Positions 1-6,918 of a stretch of DNA of 8,086 bases are shown here, piece after piece. The DNA comes from Haloarcula sp. GTDB lineage: Archaea; Halobacteriota; Halobacteria; Halobacteriales; Haloarculaceae. The notes beneath the pieces are model-generated. The model saw only the letters and a program-made list of their open reading frames with translations. It searched no databases and was not told where the DNA came from. Location: assembly GCA_028275075.1 (NCBI GenBank), contig JAQCNK010000095.1:1-8086 (forward strand), in the 5' to 3' direction. Both the position numbers and the translations under genes were made by a program. Positions within the stretch are counted from its first letter, which is position 1, and each line of letters opens with the position of its first letter.

Positions 1-87
1 GTGCGTGAGGGCTCCGTGCGGTATCTGGCTGGCGAGCGCGAGTCCGTTCTTGGGGCGGCGCTGGAACGCCTGGCCGCCGATCTGTAA
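1..87 (+). CDS. C-terminal end of an unidentified protein (5' truncated by window edge)
   Basis: Frame 1 is open from the first base to a TAA at 85-87, giving 28 residues that end in LERLAADL. The stretch has strongly GC-biased third positions and an amphipathic helical look, as expected of a real haloarchaeal C-terminus. It is too short for me to assign a family. The GTG at position 1 is probably an internal valine codon rather than a start. The stop is followed at 98-102 by a run of five T, which could help terminate this transcript and also overlaps the TATA-like element of the next gene. Confidence 0.55.
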   Translation: MREGSVRYLAGERESVLGAALERLAADL

Positions 88-96
88 CGACACAGG

Positions 97-106
97 GTTT
101 TTGATC
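97..106 (+). promoter_or_regulatory. TATA-like element for the 97-residue cupin-like gene
   Basis: The sequence GTTTTTGATC is centred about 26 bases before the ATG at 127. That spacing in haloarchaea puts the transcription start at or next to the start codon, so a leaderless mRNA is expected. No purine-rich Shine-Dalgarno sequence lies before the ATG. The T-run could also serve as a terminator for the upstream gene. Confidence 0.45.
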
Positions 107-126
107 CCAGTCGCTGTCGTTCCGAT

Positions 127-420
127 ATGAGCGACGGGCCCGTCAACGTTGCTGACCTCGACTGGACCGAACACTCACTTGAGGCCGGTGACTACGTCGC
201 GCTCCCGCCGGGGGAAGACAGCGCCCACGACATCGAGGCCGGCGAAGACGGACTCCGCCTATTGATGAGCGGAACTATGGAGGAACCCGATATCACAGTG
301 TATCCGGACCGAGAGATGGTGGGGCTCTACGCGGGAGCAGCACCGGGCGGCGACAGCGACGCCCGCTCACTCTCTACGTATCTCGACCTGCACGCGGAAC
401 TGGACTACTGGGAGGACTGA
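127..420 (+). CDS. Short cupin-like protein lacking the first cupin motif
   Basis: The 97 residues resemble the second half of a single-domain haloarchaeal cupin. The segment GDYVALPPGEDSAH (residues 21-34) fits cupin motif 2, with G21, P27, G29 and H34. It is followed by LRLLMSGTMEEPDITVYPD (43-61) and a tail ending DYWED, which I recall as typical of a cupin family in these organisms. The N-terminus VADLDWTE also looks like the usual N-terminus of that family. The intervening part with motif 1 (the HxH and Glu metal ligands, normally about 60-70 residues) is absent, so the product keeps at most one of the usual metal ligands. The frame is intact and codon use is normal, so I list it as a gene, but it may be a remnant with an in-frame internal deletion. 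Metal binding and enzymatic activity are doubtful. No signal peptide or membrane segment is visible. Confidence 0.75.
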   Translation: MSDGPVNVADLDWTEHSLEAGDYVALPPGEDSAHDIEAGEDGLRLLMSGTMEEPDITVYPDREMVGLYAGAAPGGDSDARSLSTYLDLHAELDYWED

Positions 421-542
421 CCGTCGCGCACGGACCCGACAGCTTTCTTCGCGCCGTAGTAAGCCCACTCGCCGGCATAACAGAAGACACAGCCGCGGAA
501 CACTGGTCGGTCCGACGGTTCGCTGGTCGCAACGTCACTCAT
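405..542 (-). CDS. Possible 45-residue small CxxC protein
   Basis: Reading the minus strand, an ATG at 542-540 opens 45 codons that end with TAG at 407-405. The product begins MSDVATSEPSD and has a central RGCVFCYAGEWAYYGAKK. About 73 percent of codons end in G or C, and the frame fills most of the gap between the cupin-like gene and elp3, overlapping the 3' end of the former by 16 bases tail to tail. One CxxC pair is present, whereas the small haloarchaeal zinc-finger proteins usually carry two, so zinc binding would need a dimer or other ligands. I see no convincing TATA element or Shine-Dalgarno sequence before the start. The same frame stays open upstream into elp3 antisense, but that longer version is probably a shadow. 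I do not recognise the family. It could also be noise. Confidence 0.4.
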   Translation of the reverse strand: MSDVATSEPSDRPVFRGCVFCYAGEWAYYGAKKAVGSVRDGQSSQ

Positions 543-617
543 AGCAGTATCTTGGGGACCATCCCTGGTGAAACTGGTGGTGGTATGTACGGTTCGCGCC
601 CGAACGACGAGCGACAC

Positions 618-625
618 GCTTATTC
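618..625 (+). promoter_or_regulatory. TATA-like element for elp3
   Basis: GCTTATTC lies 28-35 bases before the elp3 ATG at 653. This places the transcription start within a few bases of the start codon, so the mRNA should be leaderless or nearly so. It is the only AT-rich patch of the right kind in this part of the spacer. Confidence 0.45.
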
Positions 626-652
626 GGCCGTACCGACCACATTTGGTAACTG

Positions 653-2308
653 ATGAGCACGGAGACGACTGATCCCGAGGAGACCGAAGCCTTCCAGCAG
701 GTGTGTGCGGAACTGGTCGACCGGATCCTCGCTGGCGAGGTCGAACGCGACGATGTCGAGAGCGCCAAGATCGATGTCTGTCGGGAGTACTCGGCGCCAA
801 AGGTCCCTCAGAACTCCGAACTGCTCGACTACGCCCCCCAAGAACACCGCGAGGTACTGGAGGAGGTGCTCCAGCGGAAACCCGTCCGTACCGCCTCTGG
901 CGTCTCACCGATCGCCATTATGACTTCCCCGCACCGGTGTCCCCACGGGAAATGTCTCTACTGTCCCGGCGGGCCGGATTCAGAGTTCTCTTCGGCCCAA
1001 TCGTATACGGGCCACGAGCCCGCCGCTGCCCGCGGCGAGCAAAACGACTACGACCCGTACGGCCAGGTGACACTCCGACTGAACCAGCTTCGAGAGATCG
1101 GCCACCCCGTCGACAAGGCCGAACTCATCGTCATGGGCGGGACAATGACTGCCCGGAGTCACGACTATCAGGAGTGGTTCGTCAAGCGCGCCATCGAAGC
1201 CATGAACGACTTCGATGTCGACGCTGATCCACAGCCGGCCGAAGATGTCAGTTTCGCTGAAGACGACTACGAGTTCCGGTATCTGGAGGATGTCATCGCC
1301 GAGAACGAGACTGCCGACGTTCGGAACGTCGCGACGACGTTCGAAACCAAACCGGACTGGTGTGACCCCGAGCAGATCGACCGGATGCTCAGGCTCGGTG
1401 GCACGAAAGTCGAGGTCGGCGTCCAGACGACCTACGAGCGCATCAATCGGGAGATGCACCGCGGTCACGGCGTTCAGGCGAGCATTGACGCCAACCGCCG
1501 GCTCCGGGATGCTGCGTTCAAAGTCGGCTTCCACATGATGCCGGGTCAACCCGGCATGTCCAAAGAGATGTGTCTTGAAGACTTCCGCCGAATCTTTTCG
1601 GAGGCCCGCTGGAAGCCCGACTACCTCAAGATCTACCCCACGCTCGTGGTTCCGGGAACTATCACCTACGATTGGTGGAAGCAAAACCACTTCGAACCGC
1701 TACAAAACGAGGAGGCGGCCGAACTCGTCGCCGAGATCAAAGAGATGATTCCTCGCTACACCCGCCTCCAGCGGGTCCAGCGCGACATTCCGGCCGATTT
1801 CATCGAGGGTGGCGTCTGGAAGTCTAACCTCCGCCAACTCGCCTGGAAAGAGATGGAGAAACACGGGTGGTCCTGTGACTGCATCCGTTGTCGGGAGGCA
1901 GGCCACAAAGACGAGGTCGCCGAAGATATCGACCTCAACGTGATGAGCTACGAGGCCTGTGGTGGGACAGAGCATTTCATCTCCTACGAAGACTTCAACA
2001 CCGACGTGCTCGTTGGCTTCTGCCGGCTGCGGTTCCCTGATGATCCCGTACGTCGGGAACTCGACGACGCCGCACTGGTCCGTGAGCTCCACGTCTACGG
2101 CAACTCGGTTGGCGTCGGGCAGACCGCCGGAGACGGCGACCACCAGCACAAAGGGTACGGCAAGCGCCTGCTCGCGAAAGCGGAGGAACTCGCTCGCGAC
2201 GCCGGCTTCTCGAAAATAGCGGTCATCTCCGGTATCGGCGTCCGACAGTACTACCGGGAGAAGCTGGGATACAAGCAGGACGGGCCGTACGTCTCGAAGC
2301 AACTGTAG
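653..2308 (+). CDS. elp3: Elp3: tRNA wobble-uridine (U34) carboxymethylation radical SAM/GNAT enzyme
   Basis: Elp3 uses S-adenosylmethionine and acetyl-CoA to add a carboxymethyl group to C5 of uridine 34 in tRNA. Archaea have it as a single subunit, without the other five Elongator proteins. Residues 1-80 match the N-terminal tRNA-binding part, including a PKVPQNSELL stretch. The radical SAM core follows, with the 4Fe-4S ligands C96, C101 and C104 in CPHGKCLYC, then PGG, SYTGHEPAA (117-125) and IVMGGTMTAR (159-168). MPGQPGMS (296-303) is also typical. C408, C410 and C413 (CDCIRC) form the linker zinc site. The GNAT domain (about 425-551) has the acetyl-CoA loop QHKGYG at 498-503 and YYREKLGY at 533-540. 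At 551 residues it is of normal archaeal length, and the start suits both homology and the TATA position. A rather acidic segment at about 183-225 is the only loosely conserved part. Function is assigned from family knowledge. Confidence 0.97.
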   Translation: MSTETTDPEETEAFQQVCAELVDRILAGEVERDDVESAKIDVCREYSAPKVPQNSELLDYAPQEHREVLEEVLQRKPVRTASGVSPIAIMTSPHRCPHGKCLYCPGGPDSEFSSAQSYTGHEPAAARGEQNDYDPYGQVTLRLNQLREIGHPVDKAELIVMGGTMTARSHDYQEWFVKRAIEAMNDFDVDADPQPAEDVSFAEDDYEFRYLEDVIAENETADVRNVATTFETKPDWCDPEQIDRMLRLGGTKVEVGVQTTYERINREMHRGHGVQASIDANRRLRDAAFKVGFHMMPGQPGMSKEMCLEDFRRIFSEARWKPDYLKIYPTLVVPGTITYDWWKQNHFEPLQNEEAAELVAEIKEMIPRYTRLQRVQRDIPADFIEGGVWKSNLRQLAWKEMEKHGWSCDCIRCREAGHKDEVAEDIDLNVMSYEACGGTEHFISYEDFNTDVLVGFCRLRFPDDPVRRELDDAALVRELHVYGNSVGVGQTAGDGDHQHKGYGKRLLAKAEELARDAGFSKIAVISGIGVRQYYREKLGYKQDGPYVSKQL

Positions 2309-2363
2309 GGCACTCTATGGGGCGCATCGTCGGGGAGACACGGATAGCAACTGCTGGCTCTTG

Positions 2364-2372
2364 GTTATTTAC
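2364..2372 (+). promoter_or_regulatory. TATA-like element for the FAD protein gene
   Basis: GTTATTTAC ends 24 bases before the ATG at 2396. The spacing predicts a leaderless transcript starting at or just before the start codon. It is the best TATA match in the 87-bp spacer after elp3, and suggests the FAD gene has its own promoter rather than depending on read-through. Confidence 0.55.
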
Positions 2373-2395
2373 TCGTCCCGCCCCACTGTCCGGAT

Positions 2396-3430
2396 ATGAC
2401 ATGCGAGCTTGCAGTCGTCGGCGCGGGCGGAGCGGGTGCGGGCGCGGCCTACGCGCTGCGTGACACCGCTGTCACGGTTACGGTTTTCGAGAAGAGCCGC
2501 GGCGTCTGTGGCCGCGCGGCCACCCGGCGGAAAAACGACTGTACCTACGAGTACGGGGCGAACTATCTCAAAGACGAGGACGAACGTGTCACCGAGCTGG
2601 TTACACAGGAGCTTCCGACGGAGGGTCTCACCGACGTCGACGAGCCGATCTACGCCTTCGAACGCGACGGCGATATCGGTGAGGGACGGGACAGTGACGA
2701 GCACAAGTGGACATACGAATCCGGTATCACACAGCTTGCAAAGCGCCTGTTCGCGGAGACCGACGCAACCGTCCACAACGGTGTCCAGGTCGAGACGCTG
2801 GAGCGGGCGGCTGGCGGGTGGCGGGTCCACGACGTCGACGGGACCGACCACGGGCAGTATGACGCCATCTTGCTCACACCGCCGGCCCCCCAGACCGCCG
2901 ACCTGCTTGGCGAGGCGGCCTGGGACCACCAGGACTGTAACTCGCTCCGACAGACAGTCGCATCGGTGCCGTACCGGACCGTTATCGCCGGAATGCTACA
3001 CTACCCGTTCGAACTCGACGTGCCGTGGTACGCCGCGGTCAACACCGACAAGGCCCATGATATCGGTTGGCTGGCACGCGAGGAGTGCAAAGCTGGCCAC
3101 GTCCCAGACGGAGACTCGCTCCTGCTGGCCCAGATGAACGAGGGCTGGTCGGTCGCTAACTACGACACACACCCCGACCGGCTGCTGGAGGAAATAGCCC
3201 AGCGGACTGCACATCTGCTGGACGACGAGCGGCTCACTGATCCCGATTGGACCGATCACCAACACTGGCGCTACGCCCAGCCCGAGGATTCGGTGGACCG
3301 CGATGCACTCGCTCCCGCGGCCGATCACGACCTCTACTTCGCCGGTGACTGGGTGGCTGACGAACCGCGACTCCACGCGGCTGTCAGGAACGGGCTCGAA
3401 GTCGGCGCGACAATCGCCGGTGACCGCTGA
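2396..3430 (+). CDS. Renalase-like FAD-dependent oxidoreductase (amine oxidase superfamily)
   Basis: The 344-residue protein begins with a Rossmann dinucleotide-binding motif, VVGAGGAGAG (7-16), followed by E32 at the end of the second strand, which normally contacts the FAD ribose, and by SRGVCGRAATRR (34-45). Near the C-terminus LYFAGDWV (313-320) and the following helix HAAVRNGLEVG (327-337) form the second FAD-contacting part seen in amine oxidase-type flavoproteins. Between them are YDAILLTPPAPQ (155-166) and HQHWRYAQP (288-296), arranged as in renalase-like and related short flavoproteins of bacteria and archaea. Length and order fit that group, which is much shorter than phytoene desaturases. 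Substrate and physiological role cannot be read from the sequence. Family members include enzymes that oxidise misconfigured NAD(P)H isomers, but that is not shown here. There is no signal peptide or membrane helix, so it is probably cytoplasmic. It is separated from both neighbours by about 80 bp. Confidence 0.85.
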   Translation: MTCELAVVGAGGAGAGAAYALRDTAVTVTVFEKSRGVCGRAATRRKNDCTYEYGANYLKDEDERVTELVTQELPTEGLTDVDEPIYAFERDGDIGEGRDSDEHKWTYESGITQLAKRLFAETDATVHNGVQVETLERAAGGWRVHDVDGTDHGQYDAILLTPPAPQTADLLGEAAWDHQDCNSLRQTVASVPYRTVIAGMLHYPFELDVPWYAAVNTDKAHDIGWLAREECKAGHVPDGDSLLLAQMNEGWSVANYDTHPDRLLEEIAQRTAHLLDDERLTDPDWTDHQHWRYAQPEDSVDRDALAPAADHDLYFAGDWVADEPRLHAAVRNGLEVGATIAGDR

Positions 3431-3477
3431 CTGCATTGGAGAAATGAGCAATCGCATCACGTCGTCCCAGTATCCCG

Positions 3478-3489
3478 ATAGTCATTAGG
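3478..3489 (+). promoter_or_regulatory. Weak TATA-like region for rqcH
   Basis: ATAGTCATTAGG lies 23-34 bases before the ATG at 3512, the expected position for a leaderless haloarchaeal promoter. The match is mediocre, but the next stretch down to the start codon is GC-rich and holds no Shine-Dalgarno sequence. I rate it as likely only because of its position. Confidence 0.35.
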
Positions 3490-3511
3490 GCGGGCGCCGT
3501 CAGCCCACGAT

Positions 3512-5656
3512 ATGGACCACAAGCGGGAGCTGACGAGCGTCGACCTCGCCGCCCTGGGAACCGAACTGGGCGCGTACGCCGGCGCGAAGCTCGATAAAGC
3601 CTATCTCTACACCGAGGACGACCTCGTGCGGCTGAAGATGCGGGATTTTGACCGGGGTCGTGTCGAGTTCATAATTGAACTCGGCGATGTAAAGGGGGCC
3701 TACGTTGCCGACGCCGACCACGTCCCCGATGCGCCCGGGCGACCGCCGGACTTCGCGATGATGTTGCGAAACCGGCTCTCAGGGGCAGATCTCGTGCGGG
3801 TCGAACAGTTCGAGTTCGACCGCATCATCGAACTGGAGTTCGACCGCGGAGACGGCTCGACCACGCTGGTCGCGGAGCTGTTCGGCGACGGGAATCTCGC
3901 TGTTCTGGACGGACAGGGCCAAGTCATCGACAGTCTGGAGACGGTGCGGCTGAAGTCTCGGACCGTCGCACCGGGGTCCCAGTACGAGTTTCCCTCCGCC
4001 CGGTTCAATCCGCTGACCGTGGACTACGACGGGTTCGCCGCCAGAATCCGGGAGTCCGATGCCGACCTCGTCCGGACGCTGGCAACACAGCTCAATTTCG
4101 GCGGGCTCTACGGCGAGGAGCTGTGTACACGGGCTGGCATCGACTACCACGAGGCAGTCGATGACCTCACTGACGACCAACTCGACCGTCTCTACGAAGT
4201 GGTTTCGGAGTTTGCGACCGTCCTCCGCGAGGGGCCGCTGGACCCACGGGTCTACTACGAGGAGATCGAGGGAGAGACAGACGAGGACGGCGAGCCGAAC
4301 CGACGCCGTATCGACGCGACACCGGTCGCCTTGGCGGAGTACGAACACCTGTACAGCGAACAGTTTGACGCGTTCAACGCCGCGCTCGATGACTACTTCT
4401 ACAACTTCCAGCGCGAGGACGAAGTCGAGGGCGGCGAAACCACCCGCCCTGACTTCGAGAGCGAGATATCGAAGTACGAGCACATCATCCGCCAGCAACA
4501 GGAGGCGATCGAAGAGTTCGAGGCCGACGCCCAGGCCGAACGTGCGAAGGCCGAACTACTCTACGCTCGGTACGACCTCGTCGACGAAGTGCTTTCGACG
4601 GTCCAGAGCGCGCGTCGCGAGGACGTCCCGTGGGACGACATCGAGGCCAAGTTCAAGCAGGGCGCTGACCGTGGTATTCCGGCCGCAGAAGCTGTCGTCG
4701 GCGTCGACGGTAGCGAGGGAACCGTGACGCTCGAAATCGACGACACCCGAGTGACGGTCGACGCGGACACCGGGGTCGAGAAGAACGCCGACGAACTGTA
4801 CAAGGAAGCAAAGCGTATCGAGGGGAAGAAGGAGGGCGCTCAGGCAGCTATCGAAGACACTCGTGAAGAGTTAGCGGCCGTTACAGAGCGTCGCGACCAG
4901 TGGGAAGCCGACGACGGCCAGTCCGATCAGGACGATGACGAGGCTGAGGCCGACGAGGAGCCGACAGATTGGCTCGCCGAGCCGTCGATACCCATCCGCA
5001 ACAACGAGCAGTGGTACGAGCAGTTCCGCTGGTTCCACACGTCGGACGGGTATCTGGTCATCGGCGGACGGGACGCCGACGACAACGAACAGCTTGTCCA
5101 GAAGTATCTCGAACGCGGAGACAAGTTCTTCCACGCACAGGCACACGGCGGGCCGGTCACCGTACTCAAAGCCACCGGGCCCAGCGAATCGGCGAAAGAG
5201 GTCGAGTTCCCGCAGTCCTCGCTCGACCAGGCCGCGCAGTTTGCCGTCTCCTACAGCTCGGTCTGGAAGGACGGGAAGTTCGCCGGCGATGTCTACATGG
5301 TCGACCCGGATCAGGTCTCGAAGACGCCCGAAAGCGGGGAGTATCTAGAGAAGGGGGGCTTTGCTGTCAGGGGTGACCGAACGTACTTCGAGGACACGCC
5401 GGTCGGTGTCGCAGTCGGTATCTCCTGTGAGGACCGTACGCAGGTCGTCGGCGGGCCGGCGGCGGCCATCGAGGACGACGTGGCGACGAGCATCCAAGTC
5501 GAACCCGGACAGTACGCCCAAAACGACATCGCAAAGCGGCTTTACCGGGAGTTCAAGGACCGCTTCACCGACGAGACGTTCGTCCGCAAAGTCGCGAGTC
5601 CGGACCTCATTCAGGAGTTTCTGCCGCCGGGCGGGAGTCGGATGGTCGAGGAGTAG
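3512..5656 (+). CDS. rqcH: RqcH/Rqc2 (NFACT) family ribosome quality-control protein
   Basis: NFACT-family proteins (Rqc2 in yeast, RqcH in bacteria) bind the large ribosomal subunit that still carries a peptidyl-tRNA after a stalled ribosome is split. Characterised members add non-templated residues to the stuck chain as a degradation tag. The 714 residues show the full family layout. The NFACT-N domain (about 1-170) starts ELTSVDLAAL and contains PPDFAMMLRNRLSG (78-91). D103-R104 match the Asp-Arg pair needed for tailing in studied homologues. A helical/HhH-like part spans about 170-240, and a coiled-coil arm lies around 315-370 and 425-462. A very acidic linker (about 465-487) leads to the NFACT-R/DUF814 domain (about 498-600), with WFHTSDGYLVIGGRDA at 507-522. 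A C-terminal extension has GGPAAAI (647-653). No truncation or frameshift is seen. pelA follows after 174 bp. Tailing by this archaeal protein is inferred, not shown. Confidence 0.93.
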   Translation: MDHKRELTSVDLAALGTELGAYAGAKLDKAYLYTEDDLVRLKMRDFDRGRVEFIIELGDVKGAYVADADHVPDAPGRPPDFAMMLRNRLSGADLVRVEQFEFDRIIELEFDRGDGSTTLVAELFGDGNLAVLDGQGQVIDSLETVRLKSRTVAPGSQYEFPSARFNPLTVDYDGFAARIRESDADLVRTLATQLNFGGLYGEELCTRAGIDYHEAVDDLTDDQLDRLYEVVSEFATVLREGPLDPRVYYEEIEGETDEDGEPNRRRIDATPVALAEYEHLYSEQFDAFNAALDDYFYNFQREDEVEGGETTRPDFESEISKYEHIIRQQQEAIEEFEADAQAERAKAELLYARYDLVDEVLSTVQSARREDVPWDDIEAKFKQGADRGIPAAEAVVGVDGSEGTVTLEIDDTRVTVDADTGVEKNADELYKEAKRIEGKKEGAQAAIEDTREELAAVTERRDQWEADDGQSDQDDDEAEADEEPTDWLAEPSIPIRNNEQWYEQFRWFHTSDGYLVIGGRDADDNEQLVQKYLERGDKFFHAQAHGGPVTVLKATGPSESAKEVEFPQSSLDQAAQFAVSYSSVWKDGKFAGDVYMVDPDQVSKTPESGEYLEKGGFAVRGDRTYFEDTPVGVAVGISCEDRTQVVGGPAAAIEDDVATSIQVEPGQYAQNDIAKRLYREFKDRFTDETFVRKVASPDLIQEFLPPGGSRMVEE

Positions 5657-5692
5657 CACCGCTCACACAGAATCATACACCTGTTGGTCGGA

Positions 5693-5699
5693 GTATAGG
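5693..5699 (+). promoter_or_regulatory. Tentative TATA-like site in the rqcH-pelA spacer
   Basis: GTATAGG is the most TATA-like heptamer in the 174-bp spacer. If used, transcription would begin near 5720-5726, inside the 18-bp palindrome, and pelA would get a structured leader of roughly 105 bases. A more ordinary leaderless start for pelA at 5831 would need a TATA near 5800-5806, where the sequence (GGCACTTCTG) is a poor match. No Shine-Dalgarno sequence is visible before the pelA ATG, which weakens the long-leader reading. Confidence 0.25.
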
Positions 5700-5716
5700 T
5701 AGGTGCGAGACGGAAC

Positions 5717-5734
5717 GTCGCCCGATCGGGCGAC
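5717..5734. repeat. Perfect 18-bp palindrome (GTCGCCCGATCGGGCGAC)
   Basis: The 18 bases equal their own reverse complement. As DNA this suits a site for a dimeric regulator. As RNA it would fold into a 7-bp GC-rich stem with a GATC tetraloop. It lies 61 bases after the rqcH stop and 97 bases before the pelA start. No T-run follows it, so it does not look like a standard terminator. The flanking bases do not extend the symmetry. Confidence 0.7.
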
Positions 5735-5746
5735 ACCCTATGGTGT
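5733..5746. repeat. Short inverted repeat (ACACC-CTAT-GGTGT)
   Basis: Five-base arms flank a four-base loop. The left arm shares its first two bases with the right edge of the 18-bp palindrome, so in RNA the two hairpins cannot both form completely. The stem is short and could be chance, but its position next to the palindrome makes it worth recording. Confidence 0.45.
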
Positions 5747-5759
5747 ACGGGTCGACAGC

Positions 5760-5789
5760 GACCAAGCCGGGTGCGGGCCGGCCGCGGTC
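5760..5789. repeat. Third imperfect inverted repeat in the rqcH-pelA spacer
   Basis: Outer arms GACC (5760-5763) and GGTC (5786-5789) and inner arms GCCGG (5766-5770) and CCGGC (5778-5782) can pair around a seven-base loop, with a small internal loop between. In GC-rich DNA such pairings are common, so the weight comes mainly from its being the third in a row between 5717 and 5789. Confidence 0.35.
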
Positions 5790-5830
5790 TGAATAGCAGG
5801 GCACTTCTGTCACGATAGCGCAGTTCGGGT

Positions 5831-6898
5831 ATGCAGATACAGAGCCGGCAGGACACCGGCGAGGGTCGTGAGCGTGTCGAACTGGTCCCCGAGACGCTCG
5901 ACGACCTCTGGCACCTCTCCTATGTCATCGAACCGGGGGACCACGTCTCGGGTGACACCACGCGGCGAATCCAGCGCAACGACGAGAACCTCCGGGACAA
6001 AGGCGGGGAGCGCGAGCCGATGTGGCTCAAAATCGAGGTGACAGATGTCGAGTTCGCGAAGTTCGCAAACCGCCTGCGCGTCGGCGGCGAGATCGTCGAC
6101 TGCTCCCGCGAGGACCAACTGGGATTCCACCACACTTTGAACGTCGAGGAACACACCGAACTCACCATCGAGAAACGGTGGAAACCAGACCAAGACGATC
6201 GGCTTGCGGAAGCCGTCGAAGCCACCGAGAACCCCGACGTGGCTATCGCGACTGTCGAGGAAGGCCAGGCGCATGTTCACACCGTTGCCCAGTACGGGAC
6301 CGAGGAACGTGCGACAATTACTTCGACGACGGGGAAAGGCGATTACGCCCGGCCCCGCGACGAACTCTTTGCAGAGCTTTCGGCTGTGCTCAAGCGTCAC
6401 GATGTCGACGCGTACATCCTCGCTGGTCCCGGCTTCACCAAGCAGGACGCGCTTGAGTACTTCCAGGACGAGATTCCGGAGATCGCCGAACAGATAACCG
6501 TCGTCGACACCGCGGCTGTCGGGGACCGTGGTGTCCACGAGGTGTTGAAACGCGGCGCCGTCGAAGATGTCCAACAACAGACCCGCATCGCAGAGGAGGC
6601 TGACTACATCGACGAGCTGATGGCCCGGATCGGGGAGGGCAGCGAGGTGGCGTACGGGCCCGACGAGGTCGCAAAAGCCGCCGATTTCGGCGCTATCGAA
6701 ACCCTCCTCGTGCTCGACGAGCGACTCCGAAAAGAGCGCGCCGGGGAGGGCGCCTGGGACATTGACGCCGACCGTATCATCGAGACAGCAGAGCAGAAAG
6801 GTGGCAACGTGACGGTCTTCTCCGCGGAGTTTGCACCCGGCGAGCAGCTTGCAAACCTCGGCGGTATCGCGGCGCTGCTCCGCTACCGGCTTGAATGA
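5831..6898 (+). CDS. pelA: Pelota (aPelota), ribosome-rescue and mRNA-surveillance factor
   Basis: Pelota (Dom34) is an aRF1-like factor that enters the empty A site of stalled ribosomes, delivered by aEF1A in archaea, and with ABCE1 drives subunit splitting. The 355 residues have all three domains. Domain A (1-130) has ETLDDLWHL (21-29), IEPGD (33-37) and TTRR (43-46), in the Sm-like fold that replaces the codon-reading domain of release factors. The central domain (about 135-255) includes [14 protein letters not shown] (195-208) and [11 protein letters not shown] (234-244), and lacks the GGQ peptide-release motif, as expected. The C-terminal domain (about 258-355) ends with [14 protein letters not shown] (340-353). 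The length is normal. The start is fixed by alignment of MQIQSRQ with the usual MKI-type N-terminus. No clear TATA or Shine-Dalgarno sequence precedes it, so co-transcription with rqcH through the structured spacer is possible. Confidence 0.97.
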   Translation: MQIQSRQDTGEGRERVELVPETLDDLWHLSYVIEPGDHVSGDTTRRIQRNDENLRDKGGEREPMWLKIEVTDVEFAKFANRLRVGGEIVDCSREDQLGFHHTLNVEEHTELTIEKRWKPDQDDRLAEAVEATENPDVAIATVEEGQAHVHTVAQYGTEERATITSTTGKGDYARPRDELFAELSAVLKRHDVDAYILAGPGFTKQDALEYFQDEIPEIAEQITVVDTAAVGDRGVHEVLKRGAVEDVQQQTRIAEEADYIDELMARIGEGSEVAYGPDEVAKAADFGAIETLLVLDERLRKERAGEGAWDIDADRIIETAEQKGGNVTVFSAEFAPGEQLANLGGIAALLRYRLE

Positions 6899-6918
6899 TA
6901 TGGAGTTCAAACCAGAGA

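Noticed and set aside
652..672. TGATGA and CTGA resembling C and D boxes of a C/D sRNA
   Set aside because: They fall at the start of elp3 coding sequence, with too little space and no C'/D' pair or flanking stem, so this is chance.
543..908. Upstream extension of the small minus-strand ORF to 167 codons
   Set aside because: The added N-terminal part is antisense to elp3 and very Arg- and Ser-rich, typical of an out-of-frame translation. Only the last 45 codons look protein-like.
980..1690. 236-codon minus-strand ORF inside elp3
   Set aside because: Antisense shadow of conserved Elp3 codons, with no own promoter or family resemblance.
3779..4498. 239-codon minus-strand ORF inside rqcH
   Set aside because: Antisense shadow of the NFACT gene; the translation is low-information and has no recognisable motif.
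5717..5734. 18-bp palindrome as an intrinsic terminator of rqcH
   Set aside because: No T-rich tract follows it, and archaeal termination relies on T-tracts rather than hairpins. A binding site or leader structure is more plausible.
5740..5796. 18-codon plus-strand ORF (starting MVYGST) in the rqcH-pelA spacer
   Set aside because: Too short, overlaps inverted repeats, and has no promoter or ribosome-binding support.
5810..6910. 366-codon minus-strand ORF opposite pelA
   Set aside because: It almost exactly mirrors a certain Pelota gene. Long antisense frames are common in GC-rich haloarchaeal genes and the translation shows no recognisable domain.
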